A model generated the notes under the pieces. That model searched no databases. It worked only from the letters and a program-made list of their open reading frames with translations, and was not told where the DNA came from. A program made the translations under genes and the position numbers. Below, in pieces: positions 1-11,269 of a DNA stretch of 64,000 bases (positions within the stretch are counted from its first letter, which is position 1; each line of letters begins with the position of its first letter). The DNA comes from Megamerina dolium. Lineage: Eukaryota > Arthropoda > Insecta > Diptera > Megamerinidae. Location: contig OY978525.1 in assembly GCA_963854835.1 (NCBI GenBank), positions 93,958,136 to 94,022,135 of the forward strand. Direction: 5' to 3'.

Positions 1-882
1 TTAAAGATTTTATAGTGCAACATTACTCTCAATTAATCAGAAACCTATAAAATTCACAAGATAACAATGTTTTCTTGACTAAAAATAGCTGTGATGCGTC
101 AAGCACATCTGAACACATAAATTACCATTAATATGTAATAATACCAGATGAAAGAATGAAATGTTTTGAAAAACGAGCAATCAGCCCTAAAAGCCTTTAC
201 TAAAGGTAAAACAATCAACATGTGGATAATTTTAATTCTATCAATCTTTTCAATGTAATGAAATCAAAAAAATTTTATGTCAAAATTCCTATCCATTTAT
301 TCCATTTTTATGGCAATTAATCCCTATCTGAAATGAAAAAAAATTCCTATTAGCATTTTTATTAAAAATACTATAAATATGCTATGCATATAGTAAAAAC
401 CTTTAAACCGGCTTAAACACGTGTATATTTGCTATTTTTTGTAGTAGAGAAGAACAATCATGAGCCCAAAGCAGTGATTAAGAAGTGATAATGTTGAAAT
501 ACATCTATCACCTAGCTTACTTAATGACATCAACAATATTAATAATGATTAGTGATGTAAATATCAAAGCTCTTTCTCGAATATGTGATGTTCTGTTGAC
601 ATTTAAAAAATAAATATATATTTTATTAAATATTCATGAAATAATTTATCTTCTATGTAGGAACATATATTTCCTGGTATCAACAAACTTCTGCTTATAA
701 CAAAATCAAGTTAAGAATACGCATAAAACGGAAGTATTACAACTTCATTAATGCAAAACAACAACAAAACCAATAATAATAATTAATTTGAGTAAGGTGC
801 AAACTTTATCGCTTTTATACTGTACATACTAGTATGTGGAGGTAGCAACATATGTGAATGTACACATGTATGATATTTATTC

Positions 883-995
883 TTAAACATGTAGAGGAGC
901 CTTGGATTCATTTGAATCTTCCATTTTTCTGAAGATAATGACAAACGACAACAATAGAAAAATCAACAGGTACCATAATAATAAAATAGACACAA
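883..995 (-). CDS. Possible terminal exon: one TM segment plus short tail
   Basis: On the minus strand a pyrimidine-rich acceptor (TCTGTTGTCTCTTTAG) is followed by an open frame of 36 codons. It encodes a strongly hydrophobic stretch (VSILLLWYLLIFLLLSFV) and a polar tail (RKMEDSNESKAPLHV), then TAA. An AATAAA signal begins two bases after the stop. The layout fits the last exon of a membrane protein, but its phase does not fit the open donor of tetraspanin gene 1. No upstream exon was found. In AT-rich DNA hydrophobic frames arise easily, so this stays tentative. Confidence 0.25.
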
Positions 996-1379
996 CTAAA
1001 GAGACAACAGAAAATTCATATAAAAGCTTAATGATGCTAATTTTATAAATCGACAAATAACTACTCAGGAAATATAAATATAATAAATACAATACATAAA
1101 CAGATAATAATAAAATTACCTGATAATGCTTGCTTATAATGAAAATATGAAATTTAATACAAACTGCTTATGAATATCATAAGTAAATAGATGATAATCA
1201 GTAAAAATATAGATATATAAAATGAATCAAATCAAATGAAGTAATAAAATAAAAATAGTAAATTTATAAGCTTATAAATCACCAGCGAGTAAGAAGTGCA
1301 ATAAAATCATAAATGGAAGTGCATAAATAAAAGCTGAGAAATCTTTAGTAAAGGGCATAAATGCATTGGAACCATACAG

Positions 1380-1524
1380 CCCAACCAAAACAAACGCGAG
1401 CAGCGTGGCTTTACATAGCGCCATGCAGCTGTCGTGTTCTTTGTGTTATATAAGCAAATGCTCGGCGCCAAATATCCATTGTATTCGACACGATCCAACA
1501 AAAGAACGTAGAGTAAGCTAAGAG
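1380..1524 (-). other. GC-richer island with an open frame, identity unknown
   Basis: A clearly GC-richer patch in AT-rich DNA. On the minus strand, after a TTAG acceptor-like site, one frame stays open over about 55 codons (YVLLLDRVEYNGYLAPSICL and on). A second frame has a 22-codon ORF starting MDIWRRAFAY. It also has a TATA-like string (CTTATATAAC). It could be an exon, a promoter or a repeat fragment; I do not recognise it. Confidence 0.2.
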
Positions 1525-1774
1525 AGAACAGAATGGCATTTAAATTGCAACTTTAAATAACAAGTTATTAGTATTATTTTTTATTCCTTTTTTTTTCCTT
1601 TTTTGGTAAAAATTTTTATATTTTAGTTTACAAAAATTTTTTGGGCATATAACTTAAATAAACAAAGAAAAAATCTCAAACTCAAAAAAGTTATTTTAAA
1701 ATGCTCAATGACTAAACTATATAGCACCAAACCGCCCAGCAGGTTGTGTCTTTTCAAAGGCTTTCGAAAAAGTC

Positions 1775-1960
1775 TCACAGCTCATAGTAGATAATTCGCT
1801 GCCAATCCAACCAAGCATACAGCAAATCCTTCCTGACCGTCAATCCCGGCTTAATCACTGTTTGCGCCGGCTCATCACGATCTAGCCGCAAGACGTTGGC
1901 GTAAGCGATGCATGTATTATCAGCATTCACCATCCTCTTCAGAAATGGGAAATAACTTTA
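1775..1960 (-). pseudogene. Mariner transposase fragment (decayed)
   Basis: The minus-strand translation reads PFLKRMVNADNTCIAYANV, then LDRDEPAQTVIKPGLTVRK and WLDWQRIIYYEL, ending in a stop. This matches the central block of mariner transposases: the region around the first catalytic D (family pattern TGDEKW, here NADNT), the linker GE-PAQT-KPGL, and the WW-GIIYYELL block. Only about 60 residues remain. The key W after the first catalytic D is gone, and no terminal repeats are visible. It is a dead fragment of a cut-and-paste element. Confidence 0.65.
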
Positions 1961-2145
1961 TTGCGAATCATAAATCAAAATTCAGTCTGTCAGCAGCATA
2001 GCTTGCGTTTTCATCTTTAGTGAAGAAAAACTGTAATATATGGTGCATTTTCCTTAGCTGGTGCCCCTGTTTGACTTTCGCTAAAGCCACATATGGGAAA
2101 AAATAATGTATTTCTCTTTACTACACCTGCTATTTATCCTCAGAG

Positions 2146-2806
2146 TTGAAGAGAGAGTCGCGTCGAATGGGTCTTACGGTGAACGAGGGCAAGACGAAGT
2201 ATCTAGCACGTCACTGTTGACAACTACGCTTTTGAAGTAGTAAGGAGCTTTGTCTATCTTGGAACCATCATTAACAGCAGTAATGACGTCAGCCTGCAGA
2301 TATTGCGAAGGATCACTCTAGCAAACAGGTGGTACTTTGGGCTAAGCAAGCAATTGAGACGTCGAGCCATCTCTCGAAGAACTAAAACTACACTCTACAA
2401 GTCTCTCATCATGCCTGTCCTAACATATGGCGCTGAAGCCTGGACAATTTCCACCTCGGATGAGCGAATGCTTGGAGTTTTCAAGAGAAAAGTCCCATGT
2501 AAGATCTTTGGACCTATTTGCGTTGGTGGCGAGTACCGAATAAGGTACAACCATGAGCTGTACGAGCTGTATGCCGATATTGACATAGTAAAGCGCTGGC
2601 TAGGTTATGTCGAGCGAATGGAAGAACACGCTCCAGCTAAGAAGGTGTTATATTCGGAACCCGCTGGAGGACGACGCAGAAGAGGAAGACCTAACCTCCG
2701 GTGGAAAGACCAAGTACTGGAGAACCTGACGGCGCTTGGAATTTCTAACTGGTGCCAGCTAGCGAAGAACAGAGATGGCTGGCGAAGCATGTTATATTCG
2801 TCCTAA
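2146..2806 (+). pseudogene. RTE-like non-LTR retrotransposon, C-terminal reverse transcriptase fragment
   Basis: The plus-strand fragment starts LKRESRRMGLTVNEGKTKYL in one frame (2146-2220) and shifts frame at about 2205-2216. It continues VDNYAFEVVRSFVYLGTIIN through to the stop at 2804-2806. Later blocks are SKQLRRRAISRRTKTTLYKS, LIMPVLTYGAEAWTIS, IFGPICVGGEYRIRYNHELY, WLGYVERM and RRRGRPNLRWKDQV. These are typical of the thumb and C-terminal region of RTE/BovB-like reverse transcriptases common in insect genomes. Roughly ten residues are missing at the frameshift. The 5' endonuclease and the RT catalytic core are absent, so this is a 5'-truncated dead copy. A short tandem tail follows. 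Confidence 0.8.
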
Positions 2807-2833
2807 ATCGATATTCGGTTGTTATGGCCACAT

Positions 2834-2851
2834 GTAAGTAAGTAAGTAAGT
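2834..2851 (+). repeat. GTAA tandem tail of the LINE fragment
   Basis: Four copies of GTAA follow the LINE stop codon by 28 bases. Short tandem 3' tails instead of poly(A) are typical of RTE-type elements, so this probably marks the element's 3' end. Confidence 0.6.
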
Positions 2852-2860
2852 TATATAGCC

Positions 2861-4052
2861 TATACTATTCCGTAAGGAGTATTTCAGCCAGTATCTATTT
2901 TTCAATTTTGAACAGACAATTGGTGCTAGAAATAAATTATAAACAAAACTACGCTCTGTAATGTAAATAGTTTTAAAAAGCATAAGAAATCATATTGAAT
3001 TTATTTAAAGTTGAGTGAAGGACACCAGGCAACACAAAACTTTAATTTAGGTATGGTGTAGTATATAGTAAGAGAATTATAAAAAAAATAATAAAAATGA
3101 GGTCTTAATATTCAATCGAAAAAAATTGGAACAAGAAGCTTTCAGTAAAACATCAATACTTAAGTAATGCACTTATAATTAGAAAACCTAACCCAATGAC
3201 CACTTCAAATATAATCTTATCAGCCCATAAAAAATTTAATTGTACTTGATGGCATAATAGCCAATTATAGAAATACGAAATTTGAAAAAGCGAAAAACAG
3301 AAACATAAAATGTGAATTAAATTTACGGTATAAATTTGAAACAGATCAGCATGCGTAATAGCATCTCATACATATTGTTTATTAGACAAATACATATCAA
3401 TAAATAACACAAGAATAAAGTGAACAAATTCTGAAATGTTTCTATGTCAAAAAAAAAAAACATATTGTATATAGTAAATCATCAATAAATTTGCAAGACA
3501 TTGAAAACATATAGTACAGGCATGTGTGCGCTCAACACAGTATAGTAACATCAATAATAGCAAGCTGATAAGATAAATATTTGCCCATGAACAATATAAC
3601 ATTATAGAATAGAAACAACATTAGACCAAGATTATGTAGTACGCATACTCGAAAATCGTACATATGGTCACATGTTGCTAATGCTAAATGTGAAAATATT
3701 TATGTAGGTTAAAAAAATGTATGACGCATTAAAATTGTATGATTTTTTTCTTCAAATGGAACGCCCTAAAATTAAACGTCAACTTGTGCAACCGTCAACC
3801 TAAAGCATTATTATACAAAAAAAAAACTTTAACAAAAATAACAGAAAAATCTAAAAAAAAAACAAAATACCATAAAAAAATAAAAAAATCGTAAAATGTA
3901 ATAGCGTAAATATCTTTTGTAGTGTCATCTTCTTTATTCTGTCGTTATACATTATACTATGTAATATAGGTGCACGTATACGAGTAATTGTAGGTAGGTA
4001 TATTTTTGTCTTAAATATTTTGTATTTTTTTTTTCTGCTTTTTGTTTAGCTA
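2861..4052. other. AT-rich sequence without recognisable genes
   Basis: Poly-A and AT runs dominate. No exon-like stretch, repeat or RNA gene could be supported here. Confidence 0.6.
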
Positions 4053-4252
4053 NNNNNNNNNNNNNNNNNNNNNNNNNNNNNNNNNNNNNNNNNNNNNNNN
4101 NNNNNNNNNNNNNNNNNNNNNNNNNNNNNNNNNNNNNNNNNNNNNNNNNNNNNNNNNNNNNNNNNNNNNNNNNNNNNNNNNNNNNNNNNNNNNNNNNNNN
4201 NNNNNNNNNNNNNNNNNNNNNNNNNNNNNNNNNNNNNNNNNNNNNNNNNNNN
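4053..4252. other. Assembly gap (200 N)
   Basis: Exactly 200 unresolved bases. The right edge falls directly on the CCACGCCC tandem repeat, which probably caused the gap; its true length is unknown. Confidence 0.99.
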
Positions 4253-5230
4253 CCTCGCCAAAAGTGGTTGAGCCACGCCTACTTTTTAGCGTAGCTCTCA
4301 TACAAAGTGTCTGTACTTCTTTTAAATTGAAATAGCTGTAACTTCTACAATCTTCTGTCCAGAATAACCATAATTGACACTTAGATTAACATGGTAGTCG
4401 GAAATAATATGGCAGAAAATCAGTGTGCCACGCCCACTCCTTTTTGGGTCTCCCATACAAAGTTGCGGAAATTAAAAAAAATGTTACCGGTTATAACTTG
4501 CAAACTATACAGCGTAGAATAACGAGATTTAAGGTGTGGATTAGTATTGTACGAGCAACTAGGCTCACAGAAAATGGGCGCACCACGCCCAGTGTTTATC
4601 GTAGCCCCCATACAAATTTTAAATTCAAACAGCTGTAACTTCGGCAATCTTCTGCCTAAAATAACCATAATTGACACTTAAATTAATATCGTAGTCGGCA
4701 AAAATGTGGCAGAAAATCAGTGTGCCACGCCCACTCCTTCATGAGTCTCCCATACAAAGTCAAGGGAATTAAACTAAAATTTTAAGCTCCATAACTTACA
4801 AAATATTTAGCGTAGGACAACGAGATTTAAGGTATGGATTAGTATTTTAAGAGCAACTAGACTCACAGGAAATGGACTGGCCACTCCCACTGTTTATAGT
4901 TGCCCCCATACAAAATGACCGAATTTCTTTTAAATTGAAATAGCTGTAACTTCTGCATCCTTCTGTCTAGAACAATCATAATGAACACTTAGGTTAATAT
5001 GGTAGTCGGAAATAATCTGGCAAAAATCAGCGTACCACGCCCACTTCTTATTGGGGCGTTGACAAAGTTGAGGAAATTAAACAAAAATGTTAACCACCAT
5101 AACTTAGAAACTATTCAACGTAGGACACCAAATTTAAGGTGTGGATTAACCTTGAAAAATTAATTGGATTTACTAGAAAGTGGTAAGCCACGCCCACTTT
5201 TTATATAGCTCCCATACTAAGCCTCGGAAT
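4253..5230. repeat. Tandem repeat with CCACGCCCACT...CCCATACAAA motif (about 150/300 bp period)
   Basis: The motif CCACGCCCACT followed by a TC/GCTCCCATACAAA string recurs at about 4272, 4428, 4583, 4725, 4876, 5034 and 5188, a spacing of about 150 bp. Alternate units are more alike (near-identical GTGTGCCACGCCCACTCC at 4423 and 4720), giving a higher-order period of about 297-310 bp. Between motifs recur AGCTGTAACTTC and CCATAATTGACACTTA. The array is diverged and satellite-like. It continues into the gap on the left and ends near 5230. Confidence 0.8.
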
Positions 5231-5388
5231 TATCTTAAAATCCTTTTACTTCGTCAAAGTCAACAATATTTCGGGTGTAAATTAGTATTATATGCAAAAA
5301 TTGTTTCTCGAAAAGTGGAAATAAAAGAAAAGTTGGATATTCGAGTAAACTTTTTATATATAAATCTACATATGCAGGGTATAGTTTG

Positions 5389-5404
5389 GTCGGCCCCAGC
5401 CGAC
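5389..5404. repeat. Perfect 6-bp GC hairpin
   Basis: GTCGGC, loop CCCA, GCCGAC: a strongly GC hairpin in AT-rich DNA, 160 bp past the tandem array. It may be a fragment of an interspersed fly repeat. I see no CTRR end, so I do not call it a Helitron terminus. Confidence 0.5.
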
Positions 5405-5449
5405 TGTAAGGAGATTTTTAAATATTTTTGAATATTGAAATGGATCTCA

Positions 5450-5925
5450 TTTATTAATAATTAGTAAATAATAGCTCGTTCAATAAAAATAATTCAAATA
5501 TATCGCATAAATCCTTCTAAAACAACTATATGGTGATGCTTTGTTAGAGTACTGCCTCAGATCATATACCAGGATGTTGATGTACCTTCTGATTACATTC
5601 TATGTAATCCAATTACAAAACTGATCGCATAAGTATTTTCTTTTGTGGCGAGAACATTTTTAAAGAATTCGATTTTTTGAAAATATAGTGGGTATTCTTG
5701 GACAGTGCAACATTTTTCCCCCAGTAATGCTTGACAGTTTCAACCAACGGTCATCGACTTGTCTCATGCTAAGCCCATTTTCCATAGAGCACTAGACTTG
5801 TGACTTTTACCTCGCAGCCACAGCATATATTTGATACTTTGAAATTGGTTTTTACTTAGAATTTTGTTTATTTTCACAACATTTTTCAACGAACCAACTT
5901 AGGCAAATACAACTATTTATAATAT
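5450..5925. other. Non-coding, unassigned
   Basis: AT-rich sequence. No feature could be supported apart from its position just upstream of the possible piggyBac-like relic. Confidence 0.5.
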
Positions 5926-6205
5926 TTGTGGAACCGTAAACCAACGCACAAAAGAATTTTGTATGAAGCTTGCATTGTGTTACTTATATGCCGCAATTTT
6001 GTAAAACTGAGCATTCGATTACTCCGCAGAATAAAATACCGTCTCCGACCGAAAATGACGTGGGAGAAGACATTGATTTCTGAAAAATTTGCAAACAAAT
6101 TATTCCAAAGGGGGAGAACCGTCAAACCACAACCCATTGCAACGTGTGTGATCAAGATGTTTAGTTGAGTTGCGCCGGAGCAATATGCATCGCCATTTTT
6201 CATTT
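5926..6205 (+). pseudogene. Possible piggyBac-like transposase C-terminal relic
   Basis: One plus-strand frame reads NRQTTTHCNVCDQDV, stop, LSCAGAICI at about 6115-6190. This resembles the cysteine-rich C-terminal end of piggyBac-like transposases (C-x2-C-x4/5-C type). It is preceded by acidic EN-DVGEDIDF and, in another frame, KEFCMKLALCYLYAAI, which is similar to the helix before that tail. Several stops and frame changes show it is dead. The resemblance is short, so the assignment is weak. Confidence 0.3.
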
Positions 6206-6209
6206 TATT

Positions 6210-9170
6210 TTGCTAATTATGATTTATTCTTTTGCCATGATTTTTTTAAATCTCAAAAACAGATTTTTTGCACCAAGTTATATAAAGTGTCCATTTTGAA
6301 ATAATTTGATCAAACTGCTGATACCAAAAGGAAGCTTGATTCTCGTACCACAAAACCAAGCTTTCACATTTTTAGAAAAAAGGAATTTTTTGCGAGTTTT
6401 TGGCAAATAACACTGTGTAGCTGAATGCCCCTGCTTCCCCTACAAAATCAAAATAATTTCAGTGTAAGCACGCATGAAACAACGTGAGATTTATACAACG
6501 AAAATGGCGTCACTTTTGTATTGTGAGAACAATTTGTATTATATCGTTTAAGCGATGACCAATATGATTTGTATTTTGTATTAGCTCCTATCAGCATCTT
6601 CAAACTAATTGAAAACAAATTTACCACAATGGTAACACTAAGCTTCAAAATTGGATTTCTTATAATTTGAAACTTTAAAATCTTTTAATATCATTCTTAT
6701 GCTTTTTTAAGTGTTTTTTCTTCCTTCAGTAACAGGAAGCAATACATTGAAAATTTTGTCAAAAAAAAAAGCACAAAGTAAATTGTTTATTAAAGTAAAT
6801 TTGTCGAGGCTAGTTGAGAAATATAAAAAACTGTCAAAACTTCAAACATGTCTAAAATATATTATACAACTTCCGCTATGCTGAAGACTATTCTATTGTA
6901 TTCTTCAATTCCAAAAAAAATTGTATTTGACTTATTGATTGATTTCGGTTTTTTTATTATTGTTGTATCTATTTGTTTTTATTTCAGTTTTCTTTTATCA
7001 TAGTAACATACATAAATCAAAGTCAAATACAAAAGTAAATATTATGTGCTTTAATAAAATTTTATTTAAACAATTTCATTTACGTCATTTTATATTAATC
7101 ATAGACAAACTATCGCAATAATATTAAAACTTTTATAAAATACTTTATATATTTATATGAATTTCGAAATATTAACCAGACGGACAGCAAAAAGTGACAT
7201 CAACAAATTCCGTTAAAAAAAAATGATGATAAATAAAAATACATATAGAAATATTTTAGTGAACGTTAAAAGAATAATATATACATATTTTGTGTAAAAT
7301 AAAATAACAACTACACAAGTAAAATAGTAGTTTTGCATTGAGCAAATAATTTGAATAAAATCTATACATAGGTGTATATGTATATTTGAATAAAAACAAT
7401 ATGTGTATATTTCCACACATTTAAAAGAATATTACGTGGGTGAGCAAAACAACACATATGGCAGCACAAATGAATAAGCAATGAGCCTATATTATTATTA
7501 TTATATCAAGAAAATATTAATAATTTCAAATAAATAATATACATTTTTATTTTGTACATTCCATTAACAAATATATTGCAATTGTGAATTGAAACAAGAA
7601 AAAAAAAAACAAAACAATAGTAAATATGTAAATAATAAAAATTAATGGCGAAAAAATTTTATTTAAAATTGAAATGAATTGGAATGAATTTGTCAAAAAT
7701 ATTCTTCTAATGCGCAAACACGTATTCCAAGTGTATAGGCATAACCTTCAGATAGTTCACACACCCTATTATTCTGTATCTAGGCATGTGTCTTTTTGGC
7801 ATAGGCATAAAATATGCAAACTACATACTTAAATCTATTCATACATATGTATTTTTATTCTTCATCTTATATGGGACGATTACATCAAATCGGTTGCTAG
7901 CGGAAATGGTGTGTTTCACCGCTATTAATAGTTAATGAATTGAAAAGAAATTTATTTTTTCTTGAGATCATTTTTATTATTTTTGTATGCATACCTATCT
8001 ATTTTTTTTTTTTATTTCACTTTAATTGTACACAATATTGTTATATATGGATTAAAGAGGAAAACCGACTTTGATACAAAATTATCATACGATCAATGCC
8101 AAAAACAATATCTTCCTTTGGTAGCGCTACTAAAATAGAATTTAAAATAAAGAAGAAGAAGAAAAGAACTATAAATATTCAATATACATAACACTAATTT
8201 ATACGATTAATCACTTTGTAACAATGACACGAATGAACTTATGTCGCGCACCCACTTGCCCATAAAATATCGAAAAAAAAACTCGACGATATCTTATTAC
8301 CATTTAAAGATCGATAGCTAAGTAGCCACAATTTTGTAAACTCGAAATTAAAATAAATTTATTTGACTCACTTATTTACGAAAATAATTTCTGAAGTTTC
8401 ATTAACAAGTTTTAAACTACTAAAATCTATTGTATTGACTGTTAATTAACAAGGTCATATAGATTAGTTTTTATCATTTTGCTTAAAAGTGAATTATAAG
8501 TAACCCAAAAAAATCAAAATTATATATAGCCACATAAAATTTAGAAAAATAAATTTCAATTTAAATAAATGTGCTCACATATACTACATATATTGTATTT
8601 GGTAATATGTGCCCCCACATATTTTACACGATTTAAACAAATGTCTTTTACTATTTCTTCACATAAACTTGTGTGATTTTTTAATTATTACATGAAAACT
8701 TATGAAAATAAATGTAAATATTTACATTTTTTTTACAAAAAAAAATTCATAAAATTTCATAAGCATTTTTGAGAAAGAATGTACTTCATAAATTTTAGTA
8801 AAAATGTAAAATAATCAAAATTGTTGTTGATACCCATTACGAATTGTATGATAAGATCAAAATCAACCAGGTGTGACTAGCAAAGAAGAATGAAATGATA
8901 TATTCTTCAAAATATGCTTATATTATACAAGTATATGTATATATAGAGAATTGAAACAGTACATAAGATCTACTGAAAATTATTTTAAAAATGCCTGATA
9001 AATTTTTTCAAAGGTCTATTAAATTTAATGCAGAAAAATGTTCATACCTGGCTCAGCAAAGGACATAAAATTTGGATCATTTCTATAATTTCTTCCAAAG
9101 AAAAAATAAATAAATTTCTGATTTGAACCCGTCTACTTTTTCAGTTTTTTTATGAACAATCAATTTTGTT
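6210..9170. other. AT-rich, no gene seen
   Basis: Long AT-rich stretch with homopolymers. No exon with paired splice sites, no RNA gene and no repeat I could define. Confidence 0.6.
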
Positions 9171-9177
9171 TGTGATA

Positions 9178-9405
9178 ATTTTTCCTCCTGATCATTCACA
9201 CTGAACTTACTTACCCCATAGAGGGACTACCATTAAAAATTGATGATTATGTTGTGGCTCATAAAGCGGTGAAATATACATATGACCGACCTTCATACAT
9301 TTTTCTTCCTGAACATTTACTCTGAGCTTACCACTTATTTAAACCAATCGGAGAACTACCGTTAAAAATTTATCTTTATGTTGCTGCTGTTCATAAAATA
9401 AGACG
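9178..9405. repeat. Diverged tandem duplication, about 122 bp period
   Basis: Two copies share the order TTTTTC-TCCTGA-CATT-AC-CTGA-CTTAC, then GAACTACC(A/G)TTAAAAATT and TTATGTTG-GCT, then CATAAA. The copies start near 9178 and 9300. Confidence 0.55.
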
Positions 9406-9409
9406 TAGG

Positions 9410-11070
9410 AGGGTTGAAATCAATAATTTCCTTATGCTTCTTTGGGAAGAAATGCTTTAAATTAAACAAATTTTAGGTTTTTAGCTGGGCTAACAATTTT
9501 AAAAACATTTTCCCCCCCCTGAAGTCCTTAAGCCGGTATTATGCAGGCTGTCAGAACCACAAATTGTTTTTGTTGTTTTCAAAACAAAATTCCAAATTTG
9601 GGTGAATGAAAAGTAGAATAAAATTCTATTGCAGTCATGAAATAATAAACTAACTGCTCATCAGTAGAGTCACAATGGGGTTGACTAGTTAAATGTGTAG
9701 CAAAATTACTATCCAATTGAATTTGTATTAGTTTTTATCAAAATAAGTTATTCAAAATAACTGATTGTTTCACTTTACGGCCAACTTTTAGTATCTATGT
9801 AATTATAAACTGTTCAGATTATACCCCTAAATTCATTTACCCCAACTTTATGGCCCGTTGCCTTGATTTTTAACTTTCCCATCACATATTTACATTACCG
9901 ACAGCCTATGTCCAAAAATCTACAAAATTCATCCCAACGTATAGATCTGTCCCCACTTACGATTCACTACTTTAGCATTTGTTCTTATCCATCGCAATAT
10001 TTAGTTTAAAACACAAATTTTTCCCTTCACAAAATATATAATTATTATATTTATTCATTAACTCCAAATAGAACAAAAAAATAGAAATATTCCAAATTTT
10101 ATTTTCTTCAACATAATACAAATGCGTAAAAACAAACAAATAAAATGTAATAGCTAATAGTTTGTTCTTTGGACTTTCAATACATTGCTTCCTTCACCAG
10201 CAATACATAATAGTTTTACTCTGTACTATTGCTACGATATATGTACCAATATGTAGTACATATATATTTACATATATACATACTTACTCCCAAGCAACCC
10301 ATTGAAGGGCAACATATAAATTATGCGCGCAACATTAAATACGCACCTCATACAGCATTCGTTTTAAATTTTTATTTTTGTTTTTATTACTTCTTCTATT
10401 TTCAGTTTCATTTAATTGTACATCCATACACATATAAGTATAATTCAAGGTGGTCAGATTGAAATATTATAGACATTATTTAAATATGCATGAATTAAAT
10501 AAACCAAAAAAAAAAAATCCAAATAATAATTATTAAGTAAATAAAACCAAAAATCCTAATTCAAATGCGCATTATGGAAAGCAAAAGCGCATATTTTCAA
10601 TTAACTAACTGTTGCCTACGTACTAATATAAGATTTCAAATGAAAAAGGTCACAATTAAAATGGTTAAAATATATACAAAGTATTTTATTTTTGCTACAA
10701 TCTTGATGCACGCAATTTAGCTAACAAACATTAGCCAATTTGAAATAATATAGCTGTATCTTATCACATTGTAAATTTCAAATTAAAAAGGTTATCATGA
10801 AAATTGCTGAAATGCAATATTATTGTTAATTATTTCTATTACTACAATACTAAGTATTATCTTGGAGTATGCTTGTTCCATTTGTTTATTTCCATATTCA
10901 GAATTGAGTGCATAGTTTTTCCACTATGTTTATTTTATTAATTTTATTAAAAAAATTATTTTCGAAATTACTTCACGGTACCTAAATGTGATTAAATTAA
11001 AACATATTTTCAATTTGTTTCTGTACTAAAAAAAATATTCCATCAGAAATAAAATTCAATAATTTTGTTG
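9410..11070. other. AT-rich, no gene seen; weak internal duplication
   Basis: No gene supported. Two similar blocks (ATTTCAAATGAAAAAGGTCA near 10633 and ATTTCAAATTAAAAAGGTTA near 10777) suggest an old tandem duplication of about 140 bp. Confidence 0.45.
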
Positions 11071-11074
11071 TAAA

Positions 11075-11262
11075 TCAGCGATTACACGTTTAATCAATCA
11101 GTCTGATTAATCAAAATTCGAATTAATTAGTTATTCGACTAATAAAAAATTTGGATTCAAATTGAACACTTTTTTTGAAGTTGTATTTTCATTCATCAAA
11201 CTTTTTATTAATTGTAACTATTGATTAATCAGATAGTTCGACTATACGATTAATCTCGTTTC
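11075..11262. repeat. GATTAATC-rich inverted-repeat element, copy 1
   Basis: Ends carry inverted blocks TCTGATTAATCAA on the left and its complement TTGATTAATCAGA on the right, with TCGACTA next to each. It shares these words with a longer copy at 19360-19733. It looks like a short MITE-type element with no coding capacity. Confidence 0.5.
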
Positions 11263-11269
11263 CCTTTCC

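Noticed and set aside
4042..4335. ORFs spanning the N gap
   Set aside because: The codons are unknown; an apparent open frame across N is an artefact.
5389..5404. Helitron 3' terminus
   Set aside because: A hairpin is present, but no CTRR end follows at the expected distance and no TC 5' end was seen.
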